A stretch of 64,000 nucleotides of DNA from Fusibacter tunisiensis (GTDB lineage: Bacteria; Bacillota; Clostridia; Peptostreptococcales; Acidaminobacteraceae). The stretch is taken from assembly GCF_016908355.1 (NCBI RefSeq), contig NZ_JAFBDT010000002.1, forward strand, positions 124,001 to 188,000, read 5' to 3'. Made by a program: the position numbers and the translations under genes. The number at the start of each line of letters is the position of its first letter. Within the stretch, counting starts at the first letter, position 1. The notes below the pieces were generated by a model. That model was not told the DNA's origin and ran no database searches. It was given only the letters and a program-made list of their open reading frames with translations. This document shows positions 50,706-59,602 of this stretch, piece after piece.

Positions 50706-51122
50706 TTATAGCTCCTCAATCTCAATGAATACATGTGAACACGTGCCATCACTTGTTAGACACAACTGATAGTCCATTAAAATTTCTAAACGGCCGTTGT
50801 CATCCCAATGAACAGATTTCCCACTTGTTTGCATTTCAAAAATACCATAGGGGGTCCGGTAAAAGTTTTCATGTGTCGCGTCCAGTTGAATAACAAGATC
50901 GCTGTTAACGTCACCATACCGTTTAATTCTAACCAGACCACTCTCATAGGACAAGAGTGTTTTTGTACCCTCGAGCCCACTGCCTTCGGTTTCCTCATAC
51001 ATCAAGTACCTTTTGTCACCTATGGCTTTATAAGTGGCGTCAGAAAAAATCACCATTTCCGCTGTGGCACCTTGGGCATCTGTAATTTTAGAAGTTACTT
51101 TTATTTTCAATCGTGCATCCAT
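50706..51122 (-). CDS. DUF1934 beta-barrel protein (YwiB-like)
   Basis: The 138-residue protein matches the DUF1934 family, small calycin-like barrels of unknown function found throughout Bacillota. Typical pieces are YLMYEETEGSGLEGTKTLLS and VIQLDATHENFYRTPYGIFE, followed by a run of alternating strands. It overlaps the GntR gene by 16 bases and is almost fused in spacing with the GGDEF-like gene. Confidence 0.88.
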   Translation of the reverse strand: MDARLKIKVTSKITDAQGATAEMVIFSDATYKAIGDKRYLMYEETEGSGLEGTKTLLSYESGLVRIKRYGDVNSDLVIQLDATHENFYRTPYGIFEMQTSGKSVHWDDNGRLEILMDYQLCLTSDGTCSHVFIEIEEL

Positions 51123-51778
51123 TGATTCACCAGCTCCCGAATGTTTTCAATGTGGTTTTCAGCTTCAACTTTCGCCGTTTTAGCATCTCCATTCATAATG
51201 GCTTCAAAAATTCTGCCATGTGACTGTTGAATTTCTTTGTAATTGGTAAATTCATTAAAATATATGAGTCTAAACCTTTGGAACTGATCATGTAAATCAT
51301 ATATGATATCAATCAGTCTTTGATTTTTTGTCCCCTTAAAGATTAGGGAATGGAACTCGTTATCACTTTCTATCATTGCTTTTTTATCGTTGCTAATGAG
51401 TGAAATGTTAAAGTCTTCAACAACTTTTCCCATGGCTTCTTTTTCTGAATCTTTCATACGTACAGCGGATAATGAAGCGGCAAAACCCTCTAGCTCTTTT
51501 CGGATTTCTAAAACTTCCATGATATCGTTTTTAGTTAGATCTGCCACGTAAGCCCCTTTTCGAGGCACCATTATTACAAAACTCTCTTTTTCCAATTTTC
51601 GAATGGCCTCTCGCACAGGTGTCCGACTCACACCAAGTTGATCCGCAATGGTCACTTCCATTAACCGTTCACCAGGTTTTAATTCACCACTTAAAATGGC
51701 ATTTCTTAAATACTCAAACACCACTTCCCCAAGTGGCTTGTAATTTCTAATTTCCAGTTTGTCAAAATTAATGCTCAT
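51107..51778 (-). CDS. GntR family transcriptional regulator, FadR/FCD subfamily
   Basis: The 223-residue protein has a winged helix at about residues 10-75 (YLRNAILSGELKPGERLMEV, ADQLGVSRTPVREAIRKLE) and an FCD ligand domain to the end. The metal-binding positions of the FCD domain (D..FH, then H.. in SHGRIFEAI and ENHIENI) are visible. The ligand is probably a small carboxylate. It lies 12 bases behind ispE; a link to isoprenoid synthesis is not implied. Confidence 0.93.
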   Translation of the reverse strand: MSINFDKLEIRNYKPLGEVVFEYLRNAILSGELKPGERLMEVTIADQLGVSRTPVREAIRKLEKESFVIMVPRKGAYVADLTKNDIMEVLEIRKELEGFAASLSAVRMKDSEKEAMGKVVEDFNISLISNDKKAMIESDNEFHSLIFKGTKNQRLIDIIYDLHDQFQRFRLIYFNEFTNYKEIQQSHGRIFEAIMNGDAKTAKVEAENHIENIRELVNQWMHD

Positions 51779-51790
51779 AACCCCTCCAAA

Positions 51791-52651
51791 TTAACCGTTA
51801 TAGGTTGAAACCACAAAACTGTGTGGATAGTGTTTTTTTATTTTCTTATGCGCACTTTTTGCGCGATCGTAAGACTTATAAAATCCAAAAACAGTTGGGC
51901 CAGACCCGCTCATCATTACACCTTCTGCACTATGTCCTACTAAAAAAGCCTTAATATCTGCCACTTGCGGGAACAAGTCAAGGGTAACATCCTCAAGAAC
52001 ATTTCTGAAATTCAAAAGAATATCGTGCCTGTTCTGTTGATTAAGTGCTTTTAACATAGCCTCTGTGTTTGGGTGGTTTTCAATGGTATCCCACTTTAAA
52101 GCTTTATAGACTTCTTTTGTGGAAACACCAAATCCCGGCTTTATCAAAATCATCCAGGCATGTTCAAAGCCTCTAATCGGCGTAAGCCGTTCCCCTAAAC
52201 CCTCAGCAAGTGCACATTTTTCCAGTATACAAAAAGGAACATCTGCGCCAATTTCAAGTCCAAGCGCCATGAGATCTGAAAGCTCTAGATTCAGCTGACA
52301 GAGTACGTTAATGGCTTTTATGACAGCTGCCGCATCCGTGCTACCACCTGCAAGACCTGCTGCAACTGGTATGTTTTTTTCAATGGCTATTTGAAAACCA
52401 GCCTCTAAATTGTATCTTTTTTTCATAAGAAGCGCTGCTTTATACGCAATATTGCGTTGATCTGTGGGAATAAAATCATCTGTACAGGACAACTCAATAT
52501 CAGGACGATCTAACTGTGTCACCGTTACAACATCGTATAAATCAATTTGCTGCATAACCATCTCTACATCATGGTAACCATTATCTCGTTTGCCCACAAC
52601 GTCTAAAGTCAGGTTAATTTTAGCACGCGCTTTTAGCGTAAGACTCTTCAT
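51791..52651 (-). CDS. ispE: 4-diphosphocytidyl-2-C-methyl-D-erythritol kinase
   Basis: The 286-residue GHMP kinase phosphorylates the 2-hydroxyl of its substrate in the non-mevalonate isoprenoid pathway. The ATP-binding loop is PVAAGLAGGSTDAAAVI, and the C-terminal motif is MMSGSGPTVFGFY. The N-terminal KARAKINLTLDVVGKRDNGYH is typical. GGGGGCGAC serves as ribosome binding site. Confidence 0.97.
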   Translation of the reverse strand: MKSLTLKARAKINLTLDVVGKRDNGYHDVEMVMQQIDLYDVVTVTQLDRPDIELSCTDDFIPTDQRNIAYKAALLMKKRYNLEAGFQIAIEKNIPVAAGLAGGSTDAAAVIKAINVLCQLNLELSDLMALGLEIGADVPFCILEKCALAEGLGERLTPIRGFEHAWMILIKPGFGVSTKEVYKALKWDTIENHPNTEAMLKALNQQNRHDILLNFRNVLEDVTLDLFPQVADIKAFLVGHSAEGVMMSGSGPTVFGFYKSYDRAKSAHKKIKKHYPHSFVVSTYNG

Positions 52652-52709
52652 GTCGCCCCCGTTTCCACTGTTATTTCATGAATACAAAATACATAATAAA
52701 TACATCCTT

Positions 52710-52738
52710 ATTATATTCTATTTCATTGGATTTATCCA
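52710..52738 (-). promoter_or_regulatory. promoter of the ispE group
   Basis: TGGATA and a perfect TATAAT with 17-base spacing read towards ispE. It lies just behind the terminator of the GNAT gene. Confidence 0.5.
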
Positions 52739-52755
52739 GTCATTATGTCAAAATA

Positions 52756-52793
52756 AAAACCCGTCTCTTTGTCGTATGGAAGAGTCGGGTTTT
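52756..52793 (-). terminator. intrinsic terminator after the GNAT gene
   Basis: AAAACCCG and CGGGTTTT form the outer stem, CTCTT and AAGAG the inner one, with T-rich sequence after it on the minus strand. The GNAT stop codon overlaps the edge of the stem. Confidence 0.85.
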
Positions 52794-53352
52794 AGTCTAT
52801 AAATTTCTGACGGTCAATTTTCATGTGAAAAAATCGGGTATATAAAATGCCATCAATTAGGTCAAATTGATCTGAAAATTGCGTCATGATGATGTCCTTA
52901 TACCCTTGTTCTTCATACGGGGCATAGACTTCTCCTACTTTTATAAACCCCACTTTTTCATAAGATTTTTGAGCTCTCAAATTGAAATGAGCAACTTTTA
53001 GCGACATTTGGTGAATGGGATAGGTTTTGAAAACATACCTCAAATAGGATTCCAAAAGAAGGGTGCCATACCCTTTGCCGGTTTTTGATGGGTCAATGGC
53101 GATGCCAAGTTCTGCAATGCCTTTTAGCCACCTAATATGCTTTAAAGTTACAAATCCAATAATGACATTCCCTTCAAACAAACCATACACTTTTCTAAAG
53201 AGGAGTCGTTGCTTCATATAATACCAAGCATCGTATTCACGCGTGTGGTCAAAGTCCATATTATACTGAAAATAACGGGGATCTGTGTGCTTTCCCCATT
53301 TTGAAAAGCCGTAAACATCTAAGCGGTTGATTTTTCTAAAAACAGGTGTCAC
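52792..53352 (-). CDS. GNAT family acetyltransferase
   Basis: From a GTG at 53352 the protein has 186 residues. The start is chosen because GAGGTGATC, a strong match to the 16S rRNA end, lies just upstream and the codon follows the dnaB stop by 5 bases. The acetyl-CoA loop is GIAIDPSKTGKGYGTLLLES; the closing NLRAQKSYEKVGFIKVGE is typical of the RimJ/RimL-like group. Substrate unknown. It is the last gene of the group starting at moxR and is followed directly by a terminator. Confidence 0.9.
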   Translation of the reverse strand: MTPVFRKINRLDVYGFSKWGKHTDPRYFQYNMDFDHTREYDAWYYMKQRLLFRKVYGLFEGNVIIGFVTLKHIRWLKGIAELGIAIDPSKTGKGYGTLLLESYLRYVFKTYPIHQMSLKVAHFNLRAQKSYEKVGFIKVGEVYAPYEEQGYKDIIMTQFSDQFDLIDGILYTRFFHMKIDRQKFID

Positions 53353-53357
53353 CAAGA

Positions 53358-54689
53358 TCACCTCATTTGCGATGTATTTGCAAATTTTGTGTATTTTCCA
53401 AGCCAAGCAAGATAAATTTTGCCGGTCTCACCGTTTCTTTGCTTGGCAATTATAACCTCTCCAATGCCTTTTAAGGATTCATCTACCGTATCTGGATTAT
53501 AATACTCGTCCCTGTAAAGGAACATAACAATATCCGCATCCTGCTCAATTGCGCCCGATTCTCTAAGGTCAGACAAAATGGGTCTGTGGTCAGCCCTAAG
53601 TTCAGAAGCCCGCGAAAGCTGGGAAAGGGCAATTACAGGACAATTTAGTTCTCTTGCAATTTCTTTTAAAGACCTTGAAATGGTGGATATTTCTTGTTGT
53701 CTGTTCTCTACTTTTCCGCCACCTGACATCAATTGAAGGTAGTCAATCATAATGACATCAAGTCCTTGATTCATTTTGAGCCGTCTACATTTACTTCTGA
53801 TTTCAGCAACGGTTATACCCGGTGTATCGTCTATAAATATTTTTGCTTCTGCCAGTTGCGAACTGCTCCTAGCCAATTTTATCCAATCGTCATCACTGAT
53901 ATTTCCCGTTCGAATATCCCCAATTGAAACCAAAGATTGTGCTGCTAAAAGTCTTTGTGCCAACTGGTCTGCCGCCATCTCAAGACTGAAGATGGCAACA
54001 CTTTTATTTTCTTTTACAGCTGCATGTTGGCAGAGGTTAAGGGCAAAGGCTGTCTTTCCCATGGAGGGTCTTGCTGCCACTAGAACAAGATCAGACCGCT
54101 GGAGACCATTTGTTTTTTCATCCAGAGCATCAAAACCTGTTGGAATACCTGTTAAGGCAGATGGGTCGTCATGCAAGAGCACGATTCTATCATATGTGGT
54201 TTGAAGCACATCAGAAATCGCCTGAAATCCTTTTTTATTCCGATTTTGAGAGATTTCAAAAATGCCAGACTCTGCTTCTTCAATCAGATGTTCAGCATCA
54301 ACGGACTCATACCCCTTTTCAGCAATCTCACTTGATGTTTTTATCAATCTTCTTAAGATGAATTTTTCGTGGATGATTTTCGCATGATTGGAGACATTTG
54401 CAATCAGTGTGCCAACATCTGAAAGTTCTGTTAGATATTCAAAACCTCCGACAGCGTCGAGCAACTGATTTTTTACCAAATCATCTGAGACAGTGATTAA
54501 ATCCACTGTTTTCCCTTCTGAAAACAGCCGTTTTATAGTTCTAAATATTTCTCTATGGGCTTCATTGTAAAATTCTTCATCATAATGTATGATATCCATC
54601 ACATCACCAATTAGGTCTCCATCCAAAAGAAGTGACCCTAAAACGTTCTGTTCAGCATTGATATCATGTGGCATGGTCTTCAGCATCAT
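53358..54689 (-). CDS. dnaB: replicative DNA helicase
   Basis: From the ATG at 54689 the protein has 443 residues, the usual DnaB size, so no intein is present. An in-frame TTG at 54713 is less likely. The N-terminal domain (PHDINAEQNVLGSLLLDGD) binds primase; the RecA-like domain has Walker A ARPSMGKT and the IDYLQLMSG motif. It unwinds the lagging-strand template at the fork. It commonly follows rplI and gdpP; here three envelope genes lie between. Confidence 0.97.
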   Translation of the reverse strand: MMLKTMPHDINAEQNVLGSLLLDGDLIGDVMDIIHYDEEFYNEAHREIFRTIKRLFSEGKTVDLITVSDDLVKNQLLDAVGGFEYLTELSDVGTLIANVSNHAKIIHEKFILRRLIKTSSEIAEKGYESVDAEHLIEEAESGIFEISQNRNKKGFQAISDVLQTTYDRIVLLHDDPSALTGIPTGFDALDEKTNGLQRSDLVLVAARPSMGKTAFALNLCQHAAVKENKSVAIFSLEMAADQLAQRLLAAQSLVSIGDIRTGNISDDDWIKLARSSSQLAEAKIFIDDTPGITVAEIRSKCRRLKMNQGLDVIMIDYLQLMSGGGKVENRQQEISTISRSLKEIARELNCPVIALSQLSRASELRADHRPILSDLRESGAIEQDADIVMFLYRDEYYNPDTVDESLKGIGEVIIAKQRNGETGKIYLAWLGKYTKFANTSQMR

Positions 54690-54714
54690 TATTACTTTCC
54701 CTTTCTCGTACAAT

Positions 54715-56994
54715 TTATCTTATTATATCATGATTTTCATGTGGAATCTTATAGAGAATCAAGAACCAATACTTAAATATGCCTTTACGTTTTTTAAACA
54801 TAAAAAGTTGCGTTTTTAGATGAGGCTTCACGGAATCAAGTGTCTCATCAAGCATTTCAGGCTTAACCCGGTCTTTTCGATCATAAAGGACTTTGAGCCA
54901 ATTTTCAATAACTTCTGGAAAAACGTCTGAAAGTCTAAACAAGTGTTCAGGTGCTCTACCGACAGAATTGTCTCGATTTAACCGAATCAAATAAAGGAGG
55001 GTGTGGAGTCGTCGCGCTGCAAGTGTATGTTTACTGCCACCTTTGTAGAAGGTATAAGGCACTTTTATAAGATATACTGAAGCAGCCAGCATCAGAGCGG
55101 CCAAAACCGCTAAACTAATTTTTACGGGCAAAGGCATGCTTGCTGTTTCACCAGGTCCTGCATAAACCGTTTCTATATCCGGTCTCCCCCCATCCCTTTC
55201 AATTAAAAATTGGCTCTCATCAACTGCTTCTGTACTGCCTGGTAAATCATTTTCAGGATCCCCTTCAGTGTAACTAGGCTCAAGCAGGTCAGATAGCCCA
55301 GGAGAATAATCTGTCTCAAGCGGCCCACTGTAAGGGGGTGTACTTTCAAAAATAACCCAGCCATACCCGTCTAAATAAAGTTCCGTCCAAGCATGGGCAT
55401 CTGCTTCAGTGACTTTTGCCCGACCACTTCCCTTAACAAAAGCTTCTGTATCCACTCTAAAACCTTCTACATACCTGGCAGGAATCCTGTTGATCCGGGC
55501 CATTACAGTTAGAGCAGATGCAAAATAGGTGCAGTAGCCTTCCTGGGTCTCAAATAAAAAAGCACTGACAAAATCTTCGTTCGTCCTAAACGTTGGGACT
55601 GCCAGTTCATAGGTGTAATTGTCAATTAAAAAACGTGTCATTGCCACCGCTTTTTCATAGTCCGTTTTCCCAAGCCGCCCTAAACTTTCAGCCAGTTCAA
55701 AGGTTCTTGAATCTATACCTTCAGGCAATTGCAAGTAGTCAGCATCCTCTGGAAATCCAAAATCCATTCCAGTAGCCGCGAAAGTATACGACTTTAAGTT
55801 CCGTGCCAATAATCCAGCTTTAAAGAAGCCTTCATTTTCTGTAGATGTAAAAATTTTCTCTGGATCAAGCGACGTTTCATAGGTGCCCATTGGCGCAATC
55901 AAGGTTGTTGTTTTTAGCAAATCCATTTCCAAAGTTCCATTTAATGTCTTGTGGTCACCTGTTTCCAACAGTTTTATGTTTTCAGGAGTGGCCCTGTAGT
56001 TTGCAAATCGATTTTTAAAGACCTGTTTCGGATTTTGCCAATTTTTCCCTGTATAGATGGATTTAACATTGGTCTTTAGATATAGGGTCAGCGGCGCATT
56101 GTCAGCCATTGTCACCCAGAAAAGTGGATCTTCTCTATTCATTGGACCAACTGGTCCCCCAAGCGCATTGGGGTCATTTTGATAGGGTGTATTCCAAAGG
56201 GCGTAAATCCGCATGTTGTCTGTGTTATAATCTGTTCTAGCCCCCCAAACATTTGGAATCACAGCATCAAAACCACTTCGAATTGCATTATGAGGTGTCA
56301 TTATATACAGTGCATTGGTGAAAAAAATCAAAAGAACACTCAGACTTAATCCATAAACATAAACTTTCCAAGTGGGATGGTGGGTCCCATCATAGGTTGA
56401 ATGGGATTTGACAAAATACTCATGTACTTCCATAATCAACATCGCAAATAGACCTGAAAAATAGGTCAGGTAAATGCCCCATGAAAAGGACACATAGCGA
56501 TACCACATCACAATAAAGAAGAATAGTGGTCCAATCCATAGAATTTTTAAGGGTTTAAACCGAACCGTTACCATAAACGCTAAGGTAATGCCAGCAGAAA
56601 CCGCTCCTGCAAAAATAAGTTCATAAGGTGTGTTTCCAGGCAAGTCTGTTCGATTCATAAGCCATTCTATATACCGAAGAAGATGCCCATAATCCAGTTG
56701 TGCCCTAAAGTCTATCAGCCAATTAAAAGGGTAGGCCACCTCCCGCCAGTCGGCGTAAAAAGATGCCCCTGCATCTGCAAGGTATGTTAACACAACAATT
56801 CCAGCAAGTCCTGCAAATAAATACAAGGCGTGTTTTCTATACCGTATCAAAACAAGGAGTCCGAGATAAGTACAGATAGAAACACTTAACAAGTTCAGTC
56901 CCGTTAAACCAAAGGGAATAAAATCTACAGCAACCCAAAAAAGAGCCTGTACAATAAGCAATCCCGGGAGCCACTTATAAACATTACGACTCAT
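54715..56994 (-). CDS. transglutaminase-like membrane protein (TgpA/DUF3488 type)
   Basis: The 759-residue protein has six or more membrane segments in the first 230 residues, an extracellular transglutaminase core (about 420-560) with cysteine in EGYCTYFASALTV, histidine in DAHAWTELYL and the following aspartate region, a further membrane segment (about 650) and a DUF4129-like cytoplasmic tail. With the MoxR ATPase and the DUF58 protein it forms a widespread three-gene module thought to act on the cell envelope. It overlaps the DUF58 gene by 11 bases. Confidence 0.93.
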   Translation of the reverse strand: MSRNVYKWLPGLLIVQALFWVAVDFIPFGLTGLNLLSVSICTYLGLLVLIRYRKHALYLFAGLAGIVVLTYLADAGASFYADWREVAYPFNWLIDFRAQLDYGHLLRYIEWLMNRTDLPGNTPYELIFAGAVSAGITLAFMVTVRFKPLKILWIGPLFFFIVMWYRYVSFSWGIYLTYFSGLFAMLIMEVHEYFVKSHSTYDGTHHPTWKVYVYGLSLSVLLIFFTNALYIMTPHNAIRSGFDAVIPNVWGARTDYNTDNMRIYALWNTPYQNDPNALGGPVGPMNREDPLFWVTMADNAPLTLYLKTNVKSIYTGKNWQNPKQVFKNRFANYRATPENIKLLETGDHKTLNGTLEMDLLKTTTLIAPMGTYETSLDPEKIFTSTENEGFFKAGLLARNLKSYTFAATGMDFGFPEDADYLQLPEGIDSRTFELAESLGRLGKTDYEKAVAMTRFLIDNYTYELAVPTFRTNEDFVSAFLFETQEGYCTYFASALTVMARINRIPARYVEGFRVDTEAFVKGSGRAKVTEADAHAWTELYLDGYGWVIFESTPPYSGPLETDYSPGLSDLLEPSYTEGDPENDLPGSTEAVDESQFLIERDGGRPDIETVYAGPGETASMPLPVKISLAVLAALMLAASVYLIKVPYTFYKGGSKHTLAARRLHTLLYLIRLNRDNSVGRAPEHLFRLSDVFPEVIENWLKVLYDRKDRVKPEMLDETLDSVKPHLKTQLFMFKKRKGIFKYWFLILYKIPHENHDIIR

Positions 56995-58147
56995 AAGCAG
57001 TCACCCCCAATATTTGATCTATATACTGAGCCTTAATGTAGCGCATGGGTGCTGTATTCCCAGAAAACGTAAACACCATAGTTGTGGCGCCAGGCCGATC
57101 GATTTGGGCTCTTAGTTGAGGGGTTACAAAAGGGGTAAGCATCACTAGATTTTCATCTTCAGATGTAGGCAACTTAAACTGAGACGTGAACACGTCAAAA
57201 GGCACCTCACTTACGGACTGAAATTGCGTCAAACTTTCGAGTACTTTTGAAAAATCATTTTTAGAAGCTGTTTCCACTTGTGTTTGTTCCCCATCATTTA
57301 ATACCATTCGAATTTGCATGCCTTCATCCAGTATTGCTTTTACCAGTGACGCGGCAAATGAAACCAAGAGCTCTTCTTGATCATAAGAATAGCCATTCTC
57401 AAAGTGTCCCACGCTTCCATCCACTAATAAGACAAGTTTACTGCTCACCGTTTGTTCAAATTCTTTGGTCAACAGGGTGTCTTTTTTAGCACTGAGTTTC
57501 CAGTGAATGTTCTTCATTTGGTCGCCTTGAGTATAGGGCCGAATGTTCACAAGGTTTGTTCTGTCTTCAAGTGTCTTGCGATTGGATTTCAAAGTGCCGT
57601 ACAAATCTTTTGGATGAAAGGCGGTCCCATTAATCGAAACCACTCTAGGGTGTACGACAACATCAATTTCTTTGTCAAAAAAAACAGATCTTTGCTCCAG
57701 TAAAAGTGGATCAAACACAGATACAGAAACTTGACCTACCTTATAATACCCCCTGCGTTTGCATAAAATGTGTTTGGTAAAGTTGACTTGCGCTTGACTT
57801 CCAAAAAAGGCCATTTCTTTTAATTTTCCAGTAACGTTCATTTTATTGTCCAATTTAAACTCAATTAAACTATGAGCAATGGGAATCATACTGGTATTGG
57901 AAACCTTATATTCCACTTCCAGACGATCACCAGTTTCTATATTTTTCTCGCTGGTATAATACAGAACAAAAATATTCTTTTGATGGTGTTTCACCATTAA
58001 ATAGGCGCCCACTCGAACTGTAATGAGTACAAGTGCAAAATAATAGATGGTTTTTGCACCCGACAAAATGGCAATTACACTAACCCCTGACAGTAAAATA
58101 TGAAATGCTAGTTTGTATAATTTCGTCATAGGTCCACTCGCTTTCAC
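56984..58147 (-). CDS. DUF58 domain protein
   Basis: The 387-residue protein has two membrane segments near the N-terminus (about 10-45), a beta domain, and the DUF58 core with IRPYTQGDQMKNIHWKLSAK and a VWA-like LVLLVDGS segment. A GTG at 58147 starts the gene; its GTGA overlaps the moxR stop. DUF58 proteins are the usual partner of MoxR ATPases. Confidence 0.93.
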   Translation of the reverse strand: MKASGPMTKLYKLAFHILLSGVSVIAILSGAKTIYYFALVLITVRVGAYLMVKHHQKNIFVLYYTSEKNIETGDRLEVEYKVSNTSMIPIAHSLIEFKLDNKMNVTGKLKEMAFFGSQAQVNFTKHILCKRRGYYKVGQVSVSVFDPLLLEQRSVFFDKEIDVVVHPRVVSINGTAFHPKDLYGTLKSNRKTLEDRTNLVNIRPYTQGDQMKNIHWKLSAKKDTLLTKEFEQTVSSKLVLLVDGSVGHFENGYSYDQEELLVSFAASLVKAILDEGMQIRMVLNDGEQTQVETASKNDFSKVLESLTQFQSVSEVPFDVFTSQFKLPTSEDENLVMLTPFVTPQLRAQIDRPGATTMVFTFSGNTAPMRYIKAQYIDQILGVTAYES

Positions 58148-59061
58148 CGGGTTACCTTTGGAACTTCCACTGAATTTAATATGGATTCCAAGATTTCCCT
58201 AACATAAGTGCCCCTGTATTGAGCTTCCCCTTTTAAAATGATCCGATGGCCCACAACGGTTTCAAACAAGGTAGAGATATCACTTGGTATCACATACGCT
58301 CTTTGATTTAGAAGTGCCTTGGCTTTTGCGCCCTTGTAAAGGTGTACAGAAGCTCTAGGGCTTCCACCAAGCCTGATGTCCACATGCTCGCGAGTCGCTT
58401 TCATAAGAGAAACAATATAGGCTTTTAAGGCGGGGTCTACGAAAACATCATTCATTTTTGATTTCAACTCTAAAAAATCCGCCAATGTTACAACGGGACT
58501 TATTTCCATTGGCTTGTCTTTTTGGGATAGAATTTCTAACTCTTCAGACTCTGTTGGATATCCAAGATTGACCCGCATCATAAACCGGTCAAGTTGAGCC
58601 TCCGGAAGTGGAAATGTGCCTTGAAGCTCAATGGGATTTTCAGTTGCAATCACTAAAAAGGGCGGGGTCAAGCCATAAGTGGTGCCATCAATGGTCACTT
58701 GTAGTTCTTCCATTGCCTCCAACAAACTGGATTGCGTCTTAGGAGACGTTCTGTTGATTTCGTCTGCAAGTAGAATGTTGGTAAAAAGTGGCCCTTTTTG
58801 AAAAACAAATTTCTGCGCATTTTTATCATATATAGACACACCGATTAAGTCCGATGGCATTAAATCTGGTGTAAATTGGATTCTTGTAAAAGTACAGTTT
58901 AAGGCTTTTGCAAAAGATTTCGCAAGCGTTGTTTTGCCTAACCCTGGGAGGTCTTCTATTAAAACATGTCCTTCAGAAAGTAGTGCAATCATAATGGATT
59001 CAATTGCATGTGTTTTGCCCACAACTGTTTTCTTAATTTCTGTTTTTATTGAATTTAACAT
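58144..59061 (-). CDS. MoxR family AAA+ ATPase
   Basis: The 305-residue protein has Walker A DLPGLGKTTLAK, Walker B LLADEINRTSPKTQ, the sensor ATENPIELQGTFPLPEAQLDRF and the C-terminal AAA lid. MoxR ATPases are thought to be chaperones for the assembly of neighbouring VWA/DUF58 proteins. GAGGAG precedes the ATG. It is first in the group moxR, DUF58, transglutaminase, dnaB, GNAT. Confidence 0.95.
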   Translation of the reverse strand: MLNSIKTEIKKTVVGKTHAIESIMIALLSEGHVLIEDLPGLGKTTLAKSFAKALNCTFTRIQFTPDLMPSDLIGVSIYDKNAQKFVFQKGPLFTNILLADEINRTSPKTQSSLLEAMEELQVTIDGTTYGLTPPFLVIATENPIELQGTFPLPEAQLDRFMMRVNLGYPTESEELEILSQKDKPMEISPVVTLADFLELKSKMNDVFVDPALKAYIVSLMKATREHVDIRLGGSPRASVHLYKGAKAKALLNQRAYVIPSDISTLFETVVGHRIILKGEAQYRGTYVREILESILNSVEVPKVTR

Positions 59062-59102
59062 ACCCTATCTCCTCGTCTGATTATTCTGACTCTTTTTCTT
59101 TG

Positions 59103-59149
59103 AATAAAAGAAGATTAAAACTAGAATCCTCTAGAATATAATCTTCTTT
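59103..59149 (-). terminator. intrinsic terminator after rplI
   Basis: AAAGAAGATTA and TAATCTTCTTT form a perfect 11-bp outer stem, with CTAGA/TCTAG inside, and T-rich sequence follows on the minus strand. Confidence 0.85.
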
Positions 59150-59155
59150 GTTCTT

Positions 59156-59602
59156 TTATGCTTCATGAACTTGTACACTAATGGTCGCACTCACTTTAGG
59201 ATAAACTTTTATTTGTACTTTTGTCGTTCCTAAAGACCGGATGGGTTGATCTAAACCGATTTTCTTTTTATCAATATCCAAATTGTGCTCTTTCTTTAAT
59301 GCTTCAGCAATGTCTTTACTTGTTATAGAGCCAAAAAGTCGGCCCCCTTCTCCTGCCTTTGTCTTAAACTGAACAGAAATCTGATTCAACCGTTCAGCAA
59401 GTGCTTTCGCTTCGTCCAAAGCTTCTTGCTGACGTTTTTTTTGGGTTGCATTATGATGTTCCATTTCTTTTACATTGCCATCTGTTGCTTCTTTTGCAAG
59501 ACCTCTTGGAATTAAGAAATTTCGGGCATGTCCATCACTGGCATTAAGAATATCCCCTTTTTTTCCTGTTCCTTTTACGTCTTTTAATAGTATGACCTTC
59601 AT
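59156..59602 (-). CDS. rplI: 50S ribosomal protein L9
   Basis: The 148-residue protein matches bacterial L9: [20 protein letters not shown] at the start, the [13 protein letters not shown] signature and the long central helix before the C-terminal RNA-binding domain. It binds 23S rRNA domain V. It overlaps gdpP by 4 bases, the classic arrangement of Bacillota. Confidence 0.98.
   Translation of the reverse strand: MKVILLKDVKGTGKKGDILNASDGHARNFLIPRGLAKEATDGNVKEMEHHNATQKKRQQEALDEAKALAERLNQISVQFKTKAGEGGRLFGSITSKDIAEALKKEHNLDIDKKKIGLDQPIRSLGTTKVQIKVYPKVSATISVQVHEA

Noticed and set aside
53358-54713. Intein in DnaB
   Set aside because: The length is normal for DnaB and the Walker A region is uninterrupted.
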